DNA of 64,000 bases from Sindora glabra (Eukaryota > Streptophyta > Magnoliopsida > Fabales > Fabaceae): assembly GCA_020226215.1 (NCBI GenBank), contig CM035232.1:61575220-61639219 (forward strand), read 5' to 3'. The translations under genes were made by a program, and so were the position numbers. Under the pieces are notes generated by a model. It was given only the letters and a program-made list of their open reading frames with translations. It searched no databases and was not told where the DNA came from. This document shows, in pieces, positions 49,451-61,922 of this stretch (the first letter of the stretch is position 1; each line of letters opens with the position of its first letter).

Positions 49451-50213
49451 TATCATGGTCTTGTAACTTAGGTTATGGAATGTGTGGTGCTTAGATTGTT
49501 ACCACTTAAGGATAAGTTAGCCAATTGGTTATTTACCATTTGAGGTTTTGAAATGACAAGTAACACCTATAATAATAAGCATATTGAGTCAATATTAAGG
49601 CAATACATAGCACATAACAACATGACAACTAATCATAAAAGCACATAATAAGGCAACAATGAATGTTTAAGTAATATGGATGAATGTAGCAAAAAATGAA
49701 CAAAATTATAGATCAATTTTAGTAGAAGAAAGACTATTTCTTTTATTCAGGATATGCCTCATTACATATTTTAGAGTGTATAGGAGAGGTTACCAAGCTA
49801 AACATTCCAACCTTTAGATTAATGTCAAGTGACCACTAAGGTCACCAGATATTCCCTCTAAAAATCATTGTAAGCCAATGCTCTACTACTATGAGTAAAC
49901 ATACTTCTTTTGAATTACTATAAAGCATTTTCTTAGAGTTCAGGAAGGATTTATTGTCCCATAATACATAAAAACAAAGGTAAAAATCCAAAGATCATAA
50001 TCATGTCCTTATCTACTCACATCAAATAACCTATCTTGGGTAAAATTATAAAAATAACCACAAAACAAGGAAAAACCCTAAAATTTGTACATAACTCAAA
50101 ATCCGTCTAAATTTCCACCATACGACTTCCATGTGATGTTTTTTATGCAAAGTTTCATCCTAGTCAGAGCTCATTTGTCTTACCAAATTCTATTATAAGG
50201 CTGACTTGTGACA
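49451..50213 (-). repeat. Right (5') LTR of gag-only Gypsy element
   Basis: Starts TATCATGGTCTTGTAAC (TG decayed to TA) and ends GACTTGTGACA. Direct repeat of 46318-47087. Confidence 0.85.
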
Positions 50214-50218
50214 CATGA

Positions 50219-52271
50219 CCATGGAAGAGAAATTTTAGGAAATTAAAAAGTTGATTCCAAAATAAATAAAGACTTAAAGATTTTGAGTGCATTTTAGATG
50301 AATGGTTCAGTTACCTCTTATTTAGTACCTAAGAATTTTATTAATAAGTTAGTTTATGAGATTTGGAGAAAAATGAAAGATTTAGTTTATAATTAAAAAC
50401 ATACTTGTATAAGATTTATGGAATAACAATTAGATGTATAAAAACTTAGGTGGATGTGGGAGGACAAATTTGGTACACCCTTCCTTCCCTTATAGAATTT
50501 GGCTTAAAAGTTATTCTTGGTCACCAATAATCATCTTAAGTTCATGTGGATAAAGACTAAGAAGTTACAATTTGAGAACTATTAATAGGCCAATCTAATT
50601 CAATAGTAATAACAAAGAAACTTAGAAAATATTTGGAGATGAAAGTACCCTAAATGTACTTTAAAATTACTCCAAGTAGATAAAAGTGGTTCTAGACATC
50701 TGTAATTTATAGTTAAAAAATTAATTTGGAGAGAAATAAGTGAATCCTATGGAAAAAGTAGAATAGATCATATTTGTGGTTTGGATAATTATAAATGCTA
50801 TAAAAATGAGATTGGTAGATTAGTGTATTAAAAATATTATTTATATGGAAATATGTAGCATTGTGAATTATGGAGAAAAATTTTAATGGATTGGCTAAAA
50901 ATCTAAGGGGAATCTCATTGGTATCCCATCTAAATTCTCTTGAATTCATTCTATCATATCATGCCATGTAAAAGTGACATAACTACTAACATGTGATAAT
51001 AAGTTGTTATTGCCTTATGAGAAAGGTAACAAAATAAGATAATGATGTGTTATAAATATGTTCATAAAATGATTGTATTAAGTATTTCCATAATTTGTGA
51101 ATTTATGTAAATTGTTAAATATATGAACTATAATTCTATGGACTTTTGCATTATATATACATATGATTCATGATGTGATTGGTAATCTTATGCATTATAC
51201 ATGAATATTATGAAAAGTGGTTGTCATATTTGAATAATGAGACCTATGAAAGGGGTTATGGAATTAAGAATTTATAAAAATGCAAAAATACATGGAAATG
51301 TAGAATTATGAATTAAAAAGCCATCATGAAGCATGAGTATTAGGAGACAAACTGATAAATTTATATATTTTCCCATGGAAGTAGGGGCACATGTTATATA
51401 AATCAATGGTAGGATAGATAAGGCTGGATTGAAGATATAAAGTAAAATATGGTAGCATAAATTGTATTCATTCATGCTTGTATGATTGCATAATATATGC
51501 TTATCAGTTATGATATGATAGCATGATATTTACTTATGTGTCATTATATGGCTCATAATTGCATGATATATGCTTATAAGTCATGATATGGCTTGTAGCT
51601 AAATGATACATGTGTAAGGAACATGATTCCATTTATAAATTTATGTTATATACTTATATGATATAGTTCAACTTGATTAGCATGATAGAGTTGCAACACA
51701 AAAAGAAATAGTAACATGTTTAATAATGGCCTTTCCTCTAAAGAGCTTAGCAATGGAAATACTAAATTATGAGATAATGTTAATCAAGGTAAACATTGAA
51801 TGAATGAACTATACCATTAAACACATAATATGTCAAACAATGCTAAAGGAGCCAGACAAGTGGCTCATATTAATGCTATAAGTAACCCTCAATGAATATA
51901 ACACATGTATTATTTAATAAAATTAACTCATTAAGTCTATATAAACTTACTTTTATCGCATGCTTAAATTTTAAGTACTAAGATGCAATGCCATGACGCT
52001 GATGTATAAGGACTTGGTAGGGATCATAGTGCCATATCAATTTAGGACTATCAATATACTCTTCCATTTTAAGCTATTTCTAGACCTTCGCGAGTACACC
52101 TTCATGTATAACTTTGACCATGAATGTACGAACGACCCCAACATCCTTTAACTGATAAAGAATGGCTATTTTAATATACTTTTACCTTAACTTTTAGGAG
52201 TTATAATGGTATCTTAATCGCCATTTGTAAAGACCTTTTTTAAGTCCTATACTATATCTGGATATTATATT
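50219..52271. other. Gypsy-like LTR remainder or spacer, with degenerate minisatellite
   Basis: No gene. About 51480-51610 holds three degraded copies of a 35-40 bp unit built on GCATGATATATGCTTATAAG and TCATGATATGGCT. The GC-richer part at 51980-52200 looks like a Gypsy LTR 3' region but has no terminal motif I can fix. Confidence 0.4.
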
Positions 52272-54172
52272 TGTACACTATTATTTATATATATTGTTTG
52301 GATTTAGATGCACAAATTATTTCCAATTTTACAAAAATAAAAAAAAGAAAAAAATTTCCTCAAAATTTACAACCAATTTAGGCTCTTCAAATTAATAACT
52401 TTTAATCTAGATCATAAAGTTAGAGATGTTACGTTATCAAACTCCTATTGATTCTTACTTATAAAAAATGCAAACATTCAATCATTGGAAAGTAACTAAA
52501 TGATTAAAAAACATAGAAAAAGAACATTGATGAGAAAAATATTTATCATATTATTTCCTCCTATTTCATGTTTTTTAGTGTGTTATATTTGATAAATTTC
52601 ACAAAATTGGCCTCATTTTATAATTTTAGATTAATTTTATAATATTTTGAATTTATTCAATAAATGTTAGATTTTAATACTATTTCTATTTTTTAGCTAT
52701 ATCTTAAGCTTTAGATGTTAGATTGAGATAATCTTTATACCATTGGAAAGCTTAAAGAAATATCTACAATTTTTATATTTTGACTTAAGCCCATTTTAAA
52801 TTTTTTTGATGTTATATGTGGCAGAGAAGTTAAAGCCATGTTTTTGTCCTAATTGAGTTCACCTCTATTTTTTGAGCCATATCTAAAACTATAGAGGTCT
52901 AATTAATGTGAAATTAGCATCTAAATTTTGCTAAGACACAACCCTACAATTTATGTTTATGGTTTGCCTAAGTTATATTGTTTTAATGATCTCATACAAG
53001 GTGGAAGTTAGACCAGTGAGATTTCACTATTATAACTCTCAGAGTTAATTATTTTGTAAAAATTAGGTCTAAGCTTCTAAAAATTAAGAAGGCTCCATTC
53101 TTTTAATTCTAAGAAGCATGAAATTTAGGTCCAATAGAGTTTTAGGTTAATTAAGTTAGGTATAAAGGTAAGAACACAAATAAGGATTTAGACTCTACAC
53201 ACTAGACAGATTCAACAAACACAACTTTCTCTCTTTTCTTCTAGCTTGTGCTTTCTAGTCATGAAGGGTTAATTTTTGAAGTTGATTCAAGGAGTTTGAG
53301 GCTCTTCTCAATTGGATTATCAGATCATGATGTGTAATGTTAACTTTCTTTAATTAATTTTTCCTTTTTCCTAATTACTTGTATTGATTTCTTGAAATTG
53401 CATATACTGAATGTTGGTTTGGTATAATTAATGTTCTTCTTTATGATTTCTAGTTTCTTGCTATTTTGATATTGAATTATAATTGGTAAATCATGGTTTT
53501 ACACATAAAAGAAGAGGGTTGAGACATTAATTTGAAGTTTTCTAATTTGATTTCTTAATTCAATTGAATTTTATTTTTAAATTAATTTTATTTTAGCATA
53601 AGGGTTATAATGGTTGCTTATTCAGCTAATCTTAATTAATCAAATCCTAAGTGATTATCTAGTGTGGAATTCACAGATTATTGTAAGGCTTTTAGGAAAT
53701 CCAATTTTGAAGAATTAATTAGAAAGTCAAATATCTAATGATCCATTATTAACTAAACTAAAGTATCTCAATTCCTTGAATTGACCGTTTTGTTATATTA
53801 AATTCCTTCTATTTACTTTTGTTTTGTTTAGTTTATTGCTTCTATTTCAATTTTGTACAAAACACCTCTAATTCTTGAATCTTTATTTTGCATTCTATTA
53901 CTACATAATTATACAACATATAACACTCTGCATAATTTTATTACTACATTTTATCCAATATTCTATTTTAGTGCATTTGCATTCTATTTTGTATTTATTT
54001 CTTTTGTTTTTAGTGCACAAATAATTCAATAATTGTGTAAATATTATTATAAATTTATTTATAAAATATTAAATTAAAGGATCACAGGGATATGACCTGG
54101 TTTGTGCCACTATATTGCATTATCTTCTAACAAACCAATTTTTAACTAATTTTGGTGCATAGTGACAATGCA
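52272..54172 (+). repeat. 5' LTR of plus-strand Athila-like element
   Basis: The right border is well fixed: …GACAATGCA at 54172 followed by the primer-binding site. The left border (TGTACACTATTATTTA at 52272) is a guess from resemblance to other LTR starts in this window. Internal features: 'TCTAGTCATGAAGGGTTAA' near 53256 and a T-rich 3' half. No full 3' partner is present. Confidence 0.5.
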
Positions 54173-54182
54173 ATAAAAAATT

Positions 54183-54200
54183 TGGCATCATTACCAAGGA
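54183..54200 (+). promoter_or_regulatory. Athila-type primer-binding site
   Basis: TGGCATCATTACCAAGG resembles the conserved TGGCGCCGTTGCCGGGG site of Athila-clade elements, with transitions at CpG-like positions as expected of methylated DNA decay. It lies 10 bp after the LTR end at 54172. Confidence 0.65.
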
Positions 54201-54311
54201 TTAAACTCAGGTCACCTGTGTGACAGGTGAGAATAGCAAATATTTTTATGTTTTTATGTTCCTATAGTGCTTTTATAGTTTGTTTAGTGTAATGTTGTGT
54301 AATGATAGTGC

Positions 54312-55850
54312 ATGACAAGAAGAACTATTGTTGAATTATTTGAATTTGATTCTAAAATGGATAGGACATTTTATTCCCTTTGTAAGAACAAAAGTATAGG
54401 TAGTTTTGACCTTCCTACTCCTTATTTTGACACTTTAGATAACTAAAAAATTATGGCAAATAACAATAGGACTTTCAAGGAATTGGTTGCCACTTGAGTT
54501 ACATAACAACCATTAGGAATCCAATACCTTGAATTAGATGTTGACATTTGCTTTCAAGGTTCCATGGTCTTGTAGGTGAAAACCCCTCACAAGCACCTAA
54601 AGGAATTTCATGTGATCTATTCTACCATAAGCCTTAAGGTATTTCAAAAAATCACATGAAGTTAAGGGCTTTCTTTTTTTTTCATTAGCTAATGCTACTA
54701 AGGATCGGTTGTATTACCTACAACTTGGTTCTGTAACAAGTTGGCATGACATGAAGCAACAATTCCCTAAAAAAATTCTTCCTTGCATCCAAAATAGCTA
54801 CTATTAGGAAAGAGATATATGGTATCAAACAATTGAATAAAAAACATTGCATGAACATTGGTAGAGATTTAAGAAGCTTTATTCTAGCTATCAACACTAC
54901 CAAATCAGTGACTAACTCCTCATCTAGTATTTTTATAGTATGATAGATCCAGTAAATGGTGGTGCATTAATAGGCAAGACCCCAATGGCATCCAGAGATT
55001 TAATTATAAACATGGCAACCAATTCTCAACAGTTTAGAACTAAAGTTATGGTAGTTGTAACAAAAAAGCATGAATGAGCTTAATTTTTTCCATTCTAACT
55101 AGCAAAAATTAAAGAATAAAATAGATGTGTTAACTTTATTGGTTAGGCAATTGGCAATGAGACAACAATAACAATTCTAGCAATTTCAAGCTCTTCCTCT
55201 TGCTAAAGTTTGTTCTATTTGCTCCTATCCAAACCATCCAACAGACTGTTGTCTAACATTACAAGATGATGAGTGTCCTCTTCCTCCAACATTCCTAGTA
55301 GCCATTTATCTTGCTAGACCATAATACTAGTAGTAACTTACTCAATATCCATACTAACAATAATAGCTAAACCAATACTAGTAGCATAATTAACAACCTA
55401 GTTAAAGAGATAACTAGAATTTCAAATATGGCAACAATCCTGGCTAAAATAAATATGCTCTACCTTCTCATAACAAAATGCAACTAAATCCTAATATTAA
55501 ACTAAAATTAAATGCATTTTACTCTTAACCATCCTTTGAAGAATTATTCAAGCAATGATAGCCAACAACCTATAATTCTAGGAAAGAATTGAGGCCACTA
55601 TTGTGAATTTACAAACTTAAATAGGCCAATTGACTTCTGTATTAAGTGAACTGAAGACACAAGGTTCTAACTAACCATCTTCTAGAAATGCAAGAAACAA
55701 AGAAGTTGTGAATGCAATCATATTTAGAAGTAGCAAGCAACTGGATAAGCTTTCATAATCATAACCAGAATCAAGCCATACACTAGAAGTGATTCAACCA
55801 GCAAGCCATAAACTAGAAAGTAACCAACTAGAAATAAGAAATTAACTAGA
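54312..55850 (+). pseudogene. Degenerate Athila-like gag
   Basis: Translation in shifting frames gives IMANNNRTFKELVAT, QPLGIQYLELD, then HKHLKEFHVIYSTISLK, KAFFFFSLANATKDRLYYLQ, SVTSWHDMKQQFPKKILP. These correspond in order to the MANNDRTLKEL, PHKHLKEFHVVCS, KDWLYYL and W-DMKRMFLEKFFP blocks of plant Athila gag. The C-terminal zinc-knuckle half is not readable. Many stops and frameshifts; non-functional. Confidence 0.75.
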
Positions 55851-55917
55851 ATAGAACTAATAAAAATAACCAGAAGAGAAAAACCAAAATAAAGTATATA
55901 AAAAAGGCAAAAATATA

Positions 55918-56640
55918 ATGATAGTAAGGTGGATTTTTTTCCTTATAATTCTACTTCCCACTGATTTTCCTAATCCTCTCCTTTTTCCAAGAAGAGTTCT
56001 TTCTCCAAAGAAAATTGAGGAAGAGAAACTAATTTTTGACTCCTTTAACAAAGTAGAAGTTAACATACCTTTATTAGAATTAACAAAACAAATTCTAAGA
56101 TATGCTAACTTTTTAAAAAATTTATGCATTAATACGAGAAAATTAAAGGTGGATGAGAAAGTAAGTGTGGGGCAAATGCATTTGCAATCATTTAAAGAAA
56201 ATTACCAACAAAATGCAAAGATCCAAGTATATTTACCATTTCATGCATTATAAGTAAAACTAAAATTGAGCATGCTATGTTAAACTTAGGAGCATCTATT
56301 AATATTATGCCTTTTTCTATTTTTAATACCTTAAGTTTAGGAGTTTTGAAAGAAACAATGGTGGTTATTCAATTAGCCAATAGATCTAATATTTATCCAT
56401 TGGGTGTTGTTGAGGATATTTTAGTGCTAGTTGATGGATTAATATTTTTAGCAAATTTTCACATTTCGAAGATGGAAAATAAGGATTCCAACGTTTTTCC
56501 ACCCATCATTCTTAGTTAGCCTTTTTTCAAGATAGCAAAAACCATAATTAATGTTCAAGATGGAACATTAACCATAGAGTTTAATAGTGTCACAGCCAAG
56601 TTTTACATTTCTAAAGCCATACAAGATAATTCTATATCTC
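55918..56640 (+). pseudogene. Athila-like protease region
   Basis: The first frame (55918-56253) contains FDSFNKVEVNIPLLELTKQ and RYANFLKNLCINTRKL, the conserved region preceding the protease. The second (56277-56519) holds MLNLGASINIMPFSIFNTLS then VVIQLANRSNIYPLGVVEDI, the aspartic protease. The catalytic Asp of DLGAS is Asn here, so the enzyme is dead even apart from the breaks. A further PFFKIAKTIINVQDGTLTIEF segment follows a stop at 56517-56519. Overlapping minus-strand frame 55857-56129 is a shadow. Confidence 0.85.
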
Positions 56641-58270
56641 TTCTTTAAACTTTGGAGCTTTTATTGCATAATGTTCCTCCTCCCAATCCTTTTAATGTTA
56701 TTTTTTATTTTGAATTTTCTAGTTCTAGTGCTATTTCTGCTATTTTTCCTTTTGTTGTTTTAGATTCTGCTATTATTATTGTTGTTGTTTCTAATTATGA
56801 CATTTTTTTTATTCTGCTAGGTTCAATTCTGCTATCTCTAATTTTGTTGTTCGCCATTTAGATTTACATGTTAATGATATCTATGATGGCATACTTGCAA
56901 AATTTTCTAAATTTTTTAAATTTATGCATTGTATTGATGGCAATAAGTGTCCTTGTAGAGATAATGTTGTTAAATGTGACATATATGCTAAAATTTATGC
57001 ATTTTTAAAAAGTAATAGCAAGGTTGTTTCAAAAATTACAAAAAAACATGATAATAAACACACCCCACTTTTAAAGGACAAAGAGTGCTTTCATATTCAC
57101 CATTCTAACCTTTTATTAATCACATTGAATTTGTCATCTAGGATGACTTTGAAGTCGAAAATTTAAGGAAAAAAGATGATTTAAGAATAGCACTTGGAGG
57201 AAGTCTAGATGACCTTTATTTTCATAGAATCTCTTTCATAAATGATTTAATGTTTAGCAATATGGAAGAAAAGGAGGTAGCTAATTCTCATGTAAATCTT
57301 GGTTAAAGAAAATCAAGCCATGGTTTAGCAAAAAATGCTAAAGAAAAGATAACTCAAGCCACTTTAGATTTACTTTCTCTTACCCTTCTCTTTTATTTAA
57401 ATATCCCTTATCTTTCTTAATGATGTCCTTAATGATATTAATATGTTTTACATTGAGGACAATATAAAATTTAAGCATGGGGGGAGACTCTTAGGATTTA
57501 TTTTATGTTTTCATGCTTTTAAGAGACTTTATTCTTTTTTTTAAAAAAGAAAACAATAGAAAATAAAAAAAGAATGTGTTTTTCACTTATTTTTTAGTCA
57601 TTTTGAGCCTTTTTTAGTTACTTTCCATAGATGAAAATTTTGCAATTTCATGAGTAGAATTTAATTGAAGTTTGATAAGATTTATAACATGATTGAATAA
57701 ATGATTTTGCTTCTTAAAATTAATTGATATAGTGATGGATTTTGAATTAGTAAATTGAACTTAGTAGCATGACTTATCTTGTAATACTTTGAAACTTATG
57801 TTGAAAATTTATACTATTCTTTTTCCTTCTTGTGTGATGTTCTTCCATGATTTATTTGTCTAAAACTTGCTTTGATTTTTTCTTTAGATTACATTTTGCA
57901 CATGCATACATAAAAATGATAAAGGTATTTTTTTTTTGTTTAAGCTAAAGACATAAAGTCAACCTTAAGTTCTTAATCTTTGTTAAGCTCTTTTGTGCTT
58001 TTATTGCCTTTTCTTTGTTATTAGCTTATGAGCAATTTTTTAATGAAAAACAAATGTCTTTACCTAGCCTTAGGGATTCATTGAGTATTTAAAATTTATT
58101 AGATAAGCTCTTAAATAAGTGTGGGGTGTGTAAGTGTTATGTGTTGTGAAAAGTTAGCAGAGCTTAGTTAAAAAAAAAGAAAAAAAAAGAAAAAAACAAT
58201 CTAAAAAGGAAATCAATTAAAAAAAGAAAGAAAAGCAAAAAAAAAAAAGAAGAAAGAAAAAAGAAGTTAA
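56641..58270 (+). other. Post-protease region of Athila-like element
   Basis: Short frames at 56652-56861 and 56924-57166 (MHCIDGNKCPCRDNVVKCD…) lie here; the second is Cys-rich at its start but I cannot assign it. From about 57170 the sequence parallels the minus-strand copy around 58860-59250 (see findings). Poly-A/G tract at 58165-58265. No reverse transcriptase or integrase motifs. Confidence 0.5.
58165..58265 (+). repeat. A/G-rich low-complexity tract
   Basis: About 100 bp almost entirely A and G, as is common in the non-coding 3' part of Athila-clade elements. Confidence 0.85.
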
Positions 58271-58859
58271 TAGGTATATGAATTTGAATTTAGCATATTG
58301 TGTTAAGTTGTAATTGTCTATGATTTGCCTATATATATATTCGATTCAAGTGCTGTATTAATTATTTTAGTTTCTAACCTTCCATATCCTTATTTTTCCT
58401 ACTTTTACCTTAGTCACATTATAACCATGCATAAAGTCCTTTTAATTTGTGTTGTGAATGTGATTTGAGTAGTGAAAATTAGATGATTAATAAGCTTATG
58501 ATAGGATAATTGCATATAATGAATTTAAGTGAAACACTTACCCTAAATATTTGAGAGTTAGAGAGTGAATCTTGTGATAAATTTACCATGTTGATCTATA
58601 TGATCTACATTTTTTTTAATAAAGTTGCTATATTAGTTAGTTTTAAGTTTGTCAGGATTTTTTTTCATAATGTGTTATGTTTCTTGCTGGCTTTTATTAG
58701 TTTCTTACTTATAGATTTGTGATTTTTGAAGTTTTTGGAAAGTAAGTCTTTTATTTCTTTACTTTTGAATAAAGTTTTGTCTTACTTCAGGACATGCAAG
58801 AGATAAGTATAGGGGACACATATATTTTGTTAATTTTCTTTTAAACTAAAAAGCATTAG

Positions 58860-60520
58860 ACGAAAATAAATACAAAAGAAATGCTAGAAGACTCTCACTA
58901 TACCTAAATCTTATATTACCCTCAATCTAAAGCACATCAACATTAAGAAAAATCATAGGCAAGTAAATAAAAAAGGAGAGAAAAAGAGTAAATCTAAAAT
59001 AGCAAGGTTGCCACAGTTAGGTTGCATCCTCAGAAGTATCTTTCTTTAACATCTTTAGTTAAACATTATTGCATTGCTTCAATCCAGCTTTAATTTATAG
59101 GCAATTTTTTCAAATGGTCCCAAGAATGATACTTTACATAGGTATAGAAGGGATTCAATTCTCTCTTGTCCTTAAGCTACATCAAATCCTTATTTAGTGC
59201 TAATCTTATATCATTTTTTCCTTGTAATTTAGAATCATCCTTCATTATGAAATCAACTAGGTGAATAGAAAAATTAAAATAAACTTCAAGATAGTTTTTT
59301 ATAACCTTGAAAATATTAAATTTCTTTGTCACTTTATCATGCACATCAATTTCTTTCTTGTTCTTATTTATCTCTAGCAATATCCATTTGGGGCATATTA
59401 ACTTTCACCTTGATGAAAGTCTCAAAAATTTCACATTATTTTTCCTTTTTGTTAGCATTTTCAAGTCTATTGGGAAAAAGAGGAGAAAATAGAAGAATCA
59501 ATAAAAAGAATGGACTTTAATGCATATGGTACCTTAATATTAGAATCTTTTCTACTAGTTGTTTGCTTATTATGCGAAAGGTATTTAGCTCATATATTGG
59601 CTCTTGAGCTTACTAGCAAATATGACAAGTTAGCTTAATTTAGTTTTTAAATTTTTTATGCTTGCCTTTATTTCCTACTAGAACTACATTGTATTGTGTT
59701 AAATTTGCACATTATTTACAACCAAATTCTTGATAATATTCTTAAATTCCATATATGAAGTTTAAGATTCATAAATTGGCACATATTCTTTAGCATGGGT
59801 TGATATTGACTATACTTATTTGGTTGCCATAGTAGAAAACTAAATGATTTTACTAGCCTAAGTTGTAGGAATTGGAATATAGAATATAATAGTGCTAGGG
59901 TAGGCTTGAAATCATCTTATTGATATGAAAGAGCTAGATTAGTTCATATCTTTGAAATTTAGGGCATGTATTACATAGATGTCCAGTTATATAGCATAAA
60001 TCACACACTTAATTTGCATACATTTGCTTTACATTTAATTGACAAATAAAAGAGGTTAACTTAAAAAGTTATCACTCAATTCTAAATGCATGTACCTTAT
60101 TAAAACCATTAAAACTATAATAAAAGTCATAATTTTTTAAATTATAATCTTTTAATTTATGAAAGTTCTTCACACTTTTAGAACTAAAATTCAAGTCAAA
60201 ATCAAGAGAGAAACAATTCATATACTAAGAGGAACAAGAATTAAATGCCAATAGAAAACCAAAAAACACAAAAAAGTACCAAAATTAGAAAATTATAGTA
60301 AATGATTTTTTTGGCTAAAAAATGTTGGGATTATTAGTAAAGCTCTTGGTCTTTCTTAGAACACCAAAAATGTTGGATTACATAACTTCATTCCTAAATT
60401 CCACCAAAATTTTATCACTTAACATTATTAACAAGTTTGAAAAACATAAAAACCATATAGCAAAAGGGAAAAGGTTTGTAAAAATAGAAAAAAAATAACC
60501 ATAAATTAACTAATGTAATT
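58860..60520 (-). pseudogene. Athila-like gag and 3'-end relic, minus strand
   Basis: Just inside the minus-strand primer-binding site. A degraded zinc knuckle CDLCYITGHLCNTCPKF occurs near 60025-59975 followed by a YNLG-NHLVFYYGNQ segment, matching Athila gag CX2CX4HX4C and the YNPGWRNHPNF block. Further along, 59380-59177 is an open frame (KNYLEVYFNFSIHLVDFI, SKLQGKNDIRLALNKDLM) leading to RELNPFYTYVKYHSWDHLKK. The latter belongs to the element's 3' coding end, not gag, so protease and pol are deleted between. Plus-strand frames at 59307-59520 are shadows. Confidence 0.6.
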
Positions 60521-60542
60521 CCAAACAATAGTGCCAAAATTT

Positions 60543-61150
60543 TGATGCTCATTATACACACCAAAATTTTAAAAATTATTCTTGAAGAAACTTGCAATAC
60601 TGATAAGATGAGGTTATACTTGAAAAACTAGATGATCATTAACTAATAGTAGCAAAATAGATAGGGTTTTTTATATAAAATTTATAATCAAAATAGAATC
60701 CAATGATCAATGACAAAAACAAAAAGAAAGAAAATCATAGTAAAGAGAGTTACTAGCTCAAGAGATGTTCCAACCTTTAATTTGTTAATTTACCATAAAC
60801 ACCTATAGAATTACTCTAATTTAACCAATCTTGCCAAGGATTACCCCAAAAGCAATCCTTATCTTCCCTAATATTAATTAACTTAAGCCCAGTGTCCAAA
60901 TTAATCCCTTATTATTCATGCCCATCAACCAAACAATAACATTAAATACTAAGGAATGGCTAAGACTTTATTAACAATCTAATCGAATATTTAATTATCA
61001 ATTCAAATCTTATTTCTCTTAGGTATTGAATAATGTTACCTAAAACTGAATTATTAAATCTGATCTACTTGTGTAATAATTATTTATAACTTAACATCAT
61101 AATTAACTACATAGAAATAGACTATAGAAGATAAGTAACTAGAAGTGAAT
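60543..61150 (-). repeat. Athila-like 5' LTR, truncated
   Basis: Minus-strand end GAGCATCA abuts the primer-binding site. Similarity to 42979-43575 stops near 61150, so the LTR's 5' portion is missing or replaced. Confidence 0.6.
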
Positions 61151-61922
61151 ATTAGCCATTGCTTGCCCTACCTTAGATAACTGACTAATGGAGTTAAGAT
61201 AAGATCTCTCCTCACAAATTCCTTCAAGCCACAAAGAAAGGGAAAGAATAGGCAAAATGATAACTTCTATACTTAAACTCATTATAGCACTTTTCTCCCT
61301 TTATAGCCACGACAACTTTCTTTTAAAAATCCCTCCTTACCTTCTTATCTTACTCCACTCAAAACTATACATAAACTTTTTCTTTTTCCATAAATGGAAT
61401 AACCACACCATGGAAAGAGCAAGAGAGCACTTTCTTCTCAATTTAGTGTTTGGAGATTGAATTGTTAAGTAAGTACGAACTTTTAAGGAAAATTTTTAAT
61501 AGTACCTTTTTGCATGTTGAAATTTCATTGATTCTTGCTATTTTCTTTTTTCTAAATAAGGTCGATCATGCCTCCTCTAACAAAGGTTACCTATTCAAGG
61601 TGAGTGCTTTTTACACATTCACCTTAGTATCTCTTGATTCAATGAGTAAATTAGTACTACTTACTCATTGTACGTTGATAATTTTTATAGGTTTCTCTCT
61701 AAAGCAAGTCATAAGAGCAATCATAAATTATTCTAAATTCTTATTTACTACACCTATATTTAGGCTAACATCAACTTTTGTTAGGAACATTTGGATTGAT
61801 GATAGTGAAAAGACTAAGAAAATATTTATGAACATATGCTAATTGCCCATCCATAAAAGCAATATATGCTCACATATGATTAGGTGTACTCTAATCACTT
61901 CATATTTACCATATGGATATAA
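61151..61922. other. Unassigned stretch with a 130-codon open frame
   Basis: The plus-strand frame 61450-61842 (MEIELLSKYELLRKIFNSTF…) is hydrophobic near residues 24-36 and 65-85. I recognise no family and the base composition is unremarkable. In such AT-rich DNA a frame this long can occur by chance; I do not call it a gene. Confidence 0.3.

Larger units (their letters stand above)
46318..50213 (-). mobile_element. Gag-only non-autonomous Gypsy element
   Basis: LTRs of 770 bp (46318-47087) and 763 bp (49451-50213) flank 2363 bp. Target duplication CATGG (46313-46317) / CATGA (50214-50218), 4 of 5 matching. A primer-binding site on the minus strand abuts the right LTR: TCTGTTATCAAAGC (49450-49437; canonical TGGTATCAGAGC). 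The internal region encodes only a degraded gag on the minus strand; no protease, reverse transcriptase or integrase motif follows before the left LTR at 47088. It is therefore an internally deleted, non-autonomous copy. Confidence 0.85.
52272..58820 (+). mobile_element. Athila-like Gypsy element, plus strand, lacking most of pol
   Basis: Order on the plus strand: LTR, primer-binding site TTTGGCATCATTACCAAGG (54181-54199, decayed TGGCGCCGTTGCCGGGG type), gag (54312-55850), protease region (55918-56640), a non-pol segment, a 'GCATGGGGGGAGACTC' purine block (57475-57490), an A/G-rich tract (58165-58265) and a polypurine-like GCAAGAGATAAGTATAGGGG (58796-58815). I see no reverse transcriptase, RNase H or integrase. 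The 3' LTR is missing or cut to a few bases where the minus-strand relative begins. Confidence 0.65.
42979..61150 (-). mobile_element. Athila-like Gypsy element, minus strand, interrupted by nested insertions
   Basis: Two related minus-oriented LTR sequences bracket this span: 42979-44271 on the left and 60543 to about 61150 on the right, the latter truncated. The primer-binding site next to the right LTR reads TTTTGGCACTATTGTTTGG on the minus strand (60538-60520). It is a decayed form of the TGGCGCCGTTGCC type used by Athila-clade elements. A polypurine tract AAAAAGCTAAGTGTAAGGC lies next to the left LTR (about 44297-44279). Internal matches are limited to gag and a 3' end segment at 58860-60520, then 3' internal sequence at 44272-45400. 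Elements at 46318-50213 and 52272-58820 sit inside. That both LTRs belong to one insertion is inferred; no target duplication can be checked because the right end is lost. Confidence 0.5.

Noticed and set aside
61450..61842. 130-codon frame as a novel gene
   Set aside because: No recognisable motif, no codon or composition contrast with the surroundings, and it is flanked by retroelement debris; chance cannot be excluded.
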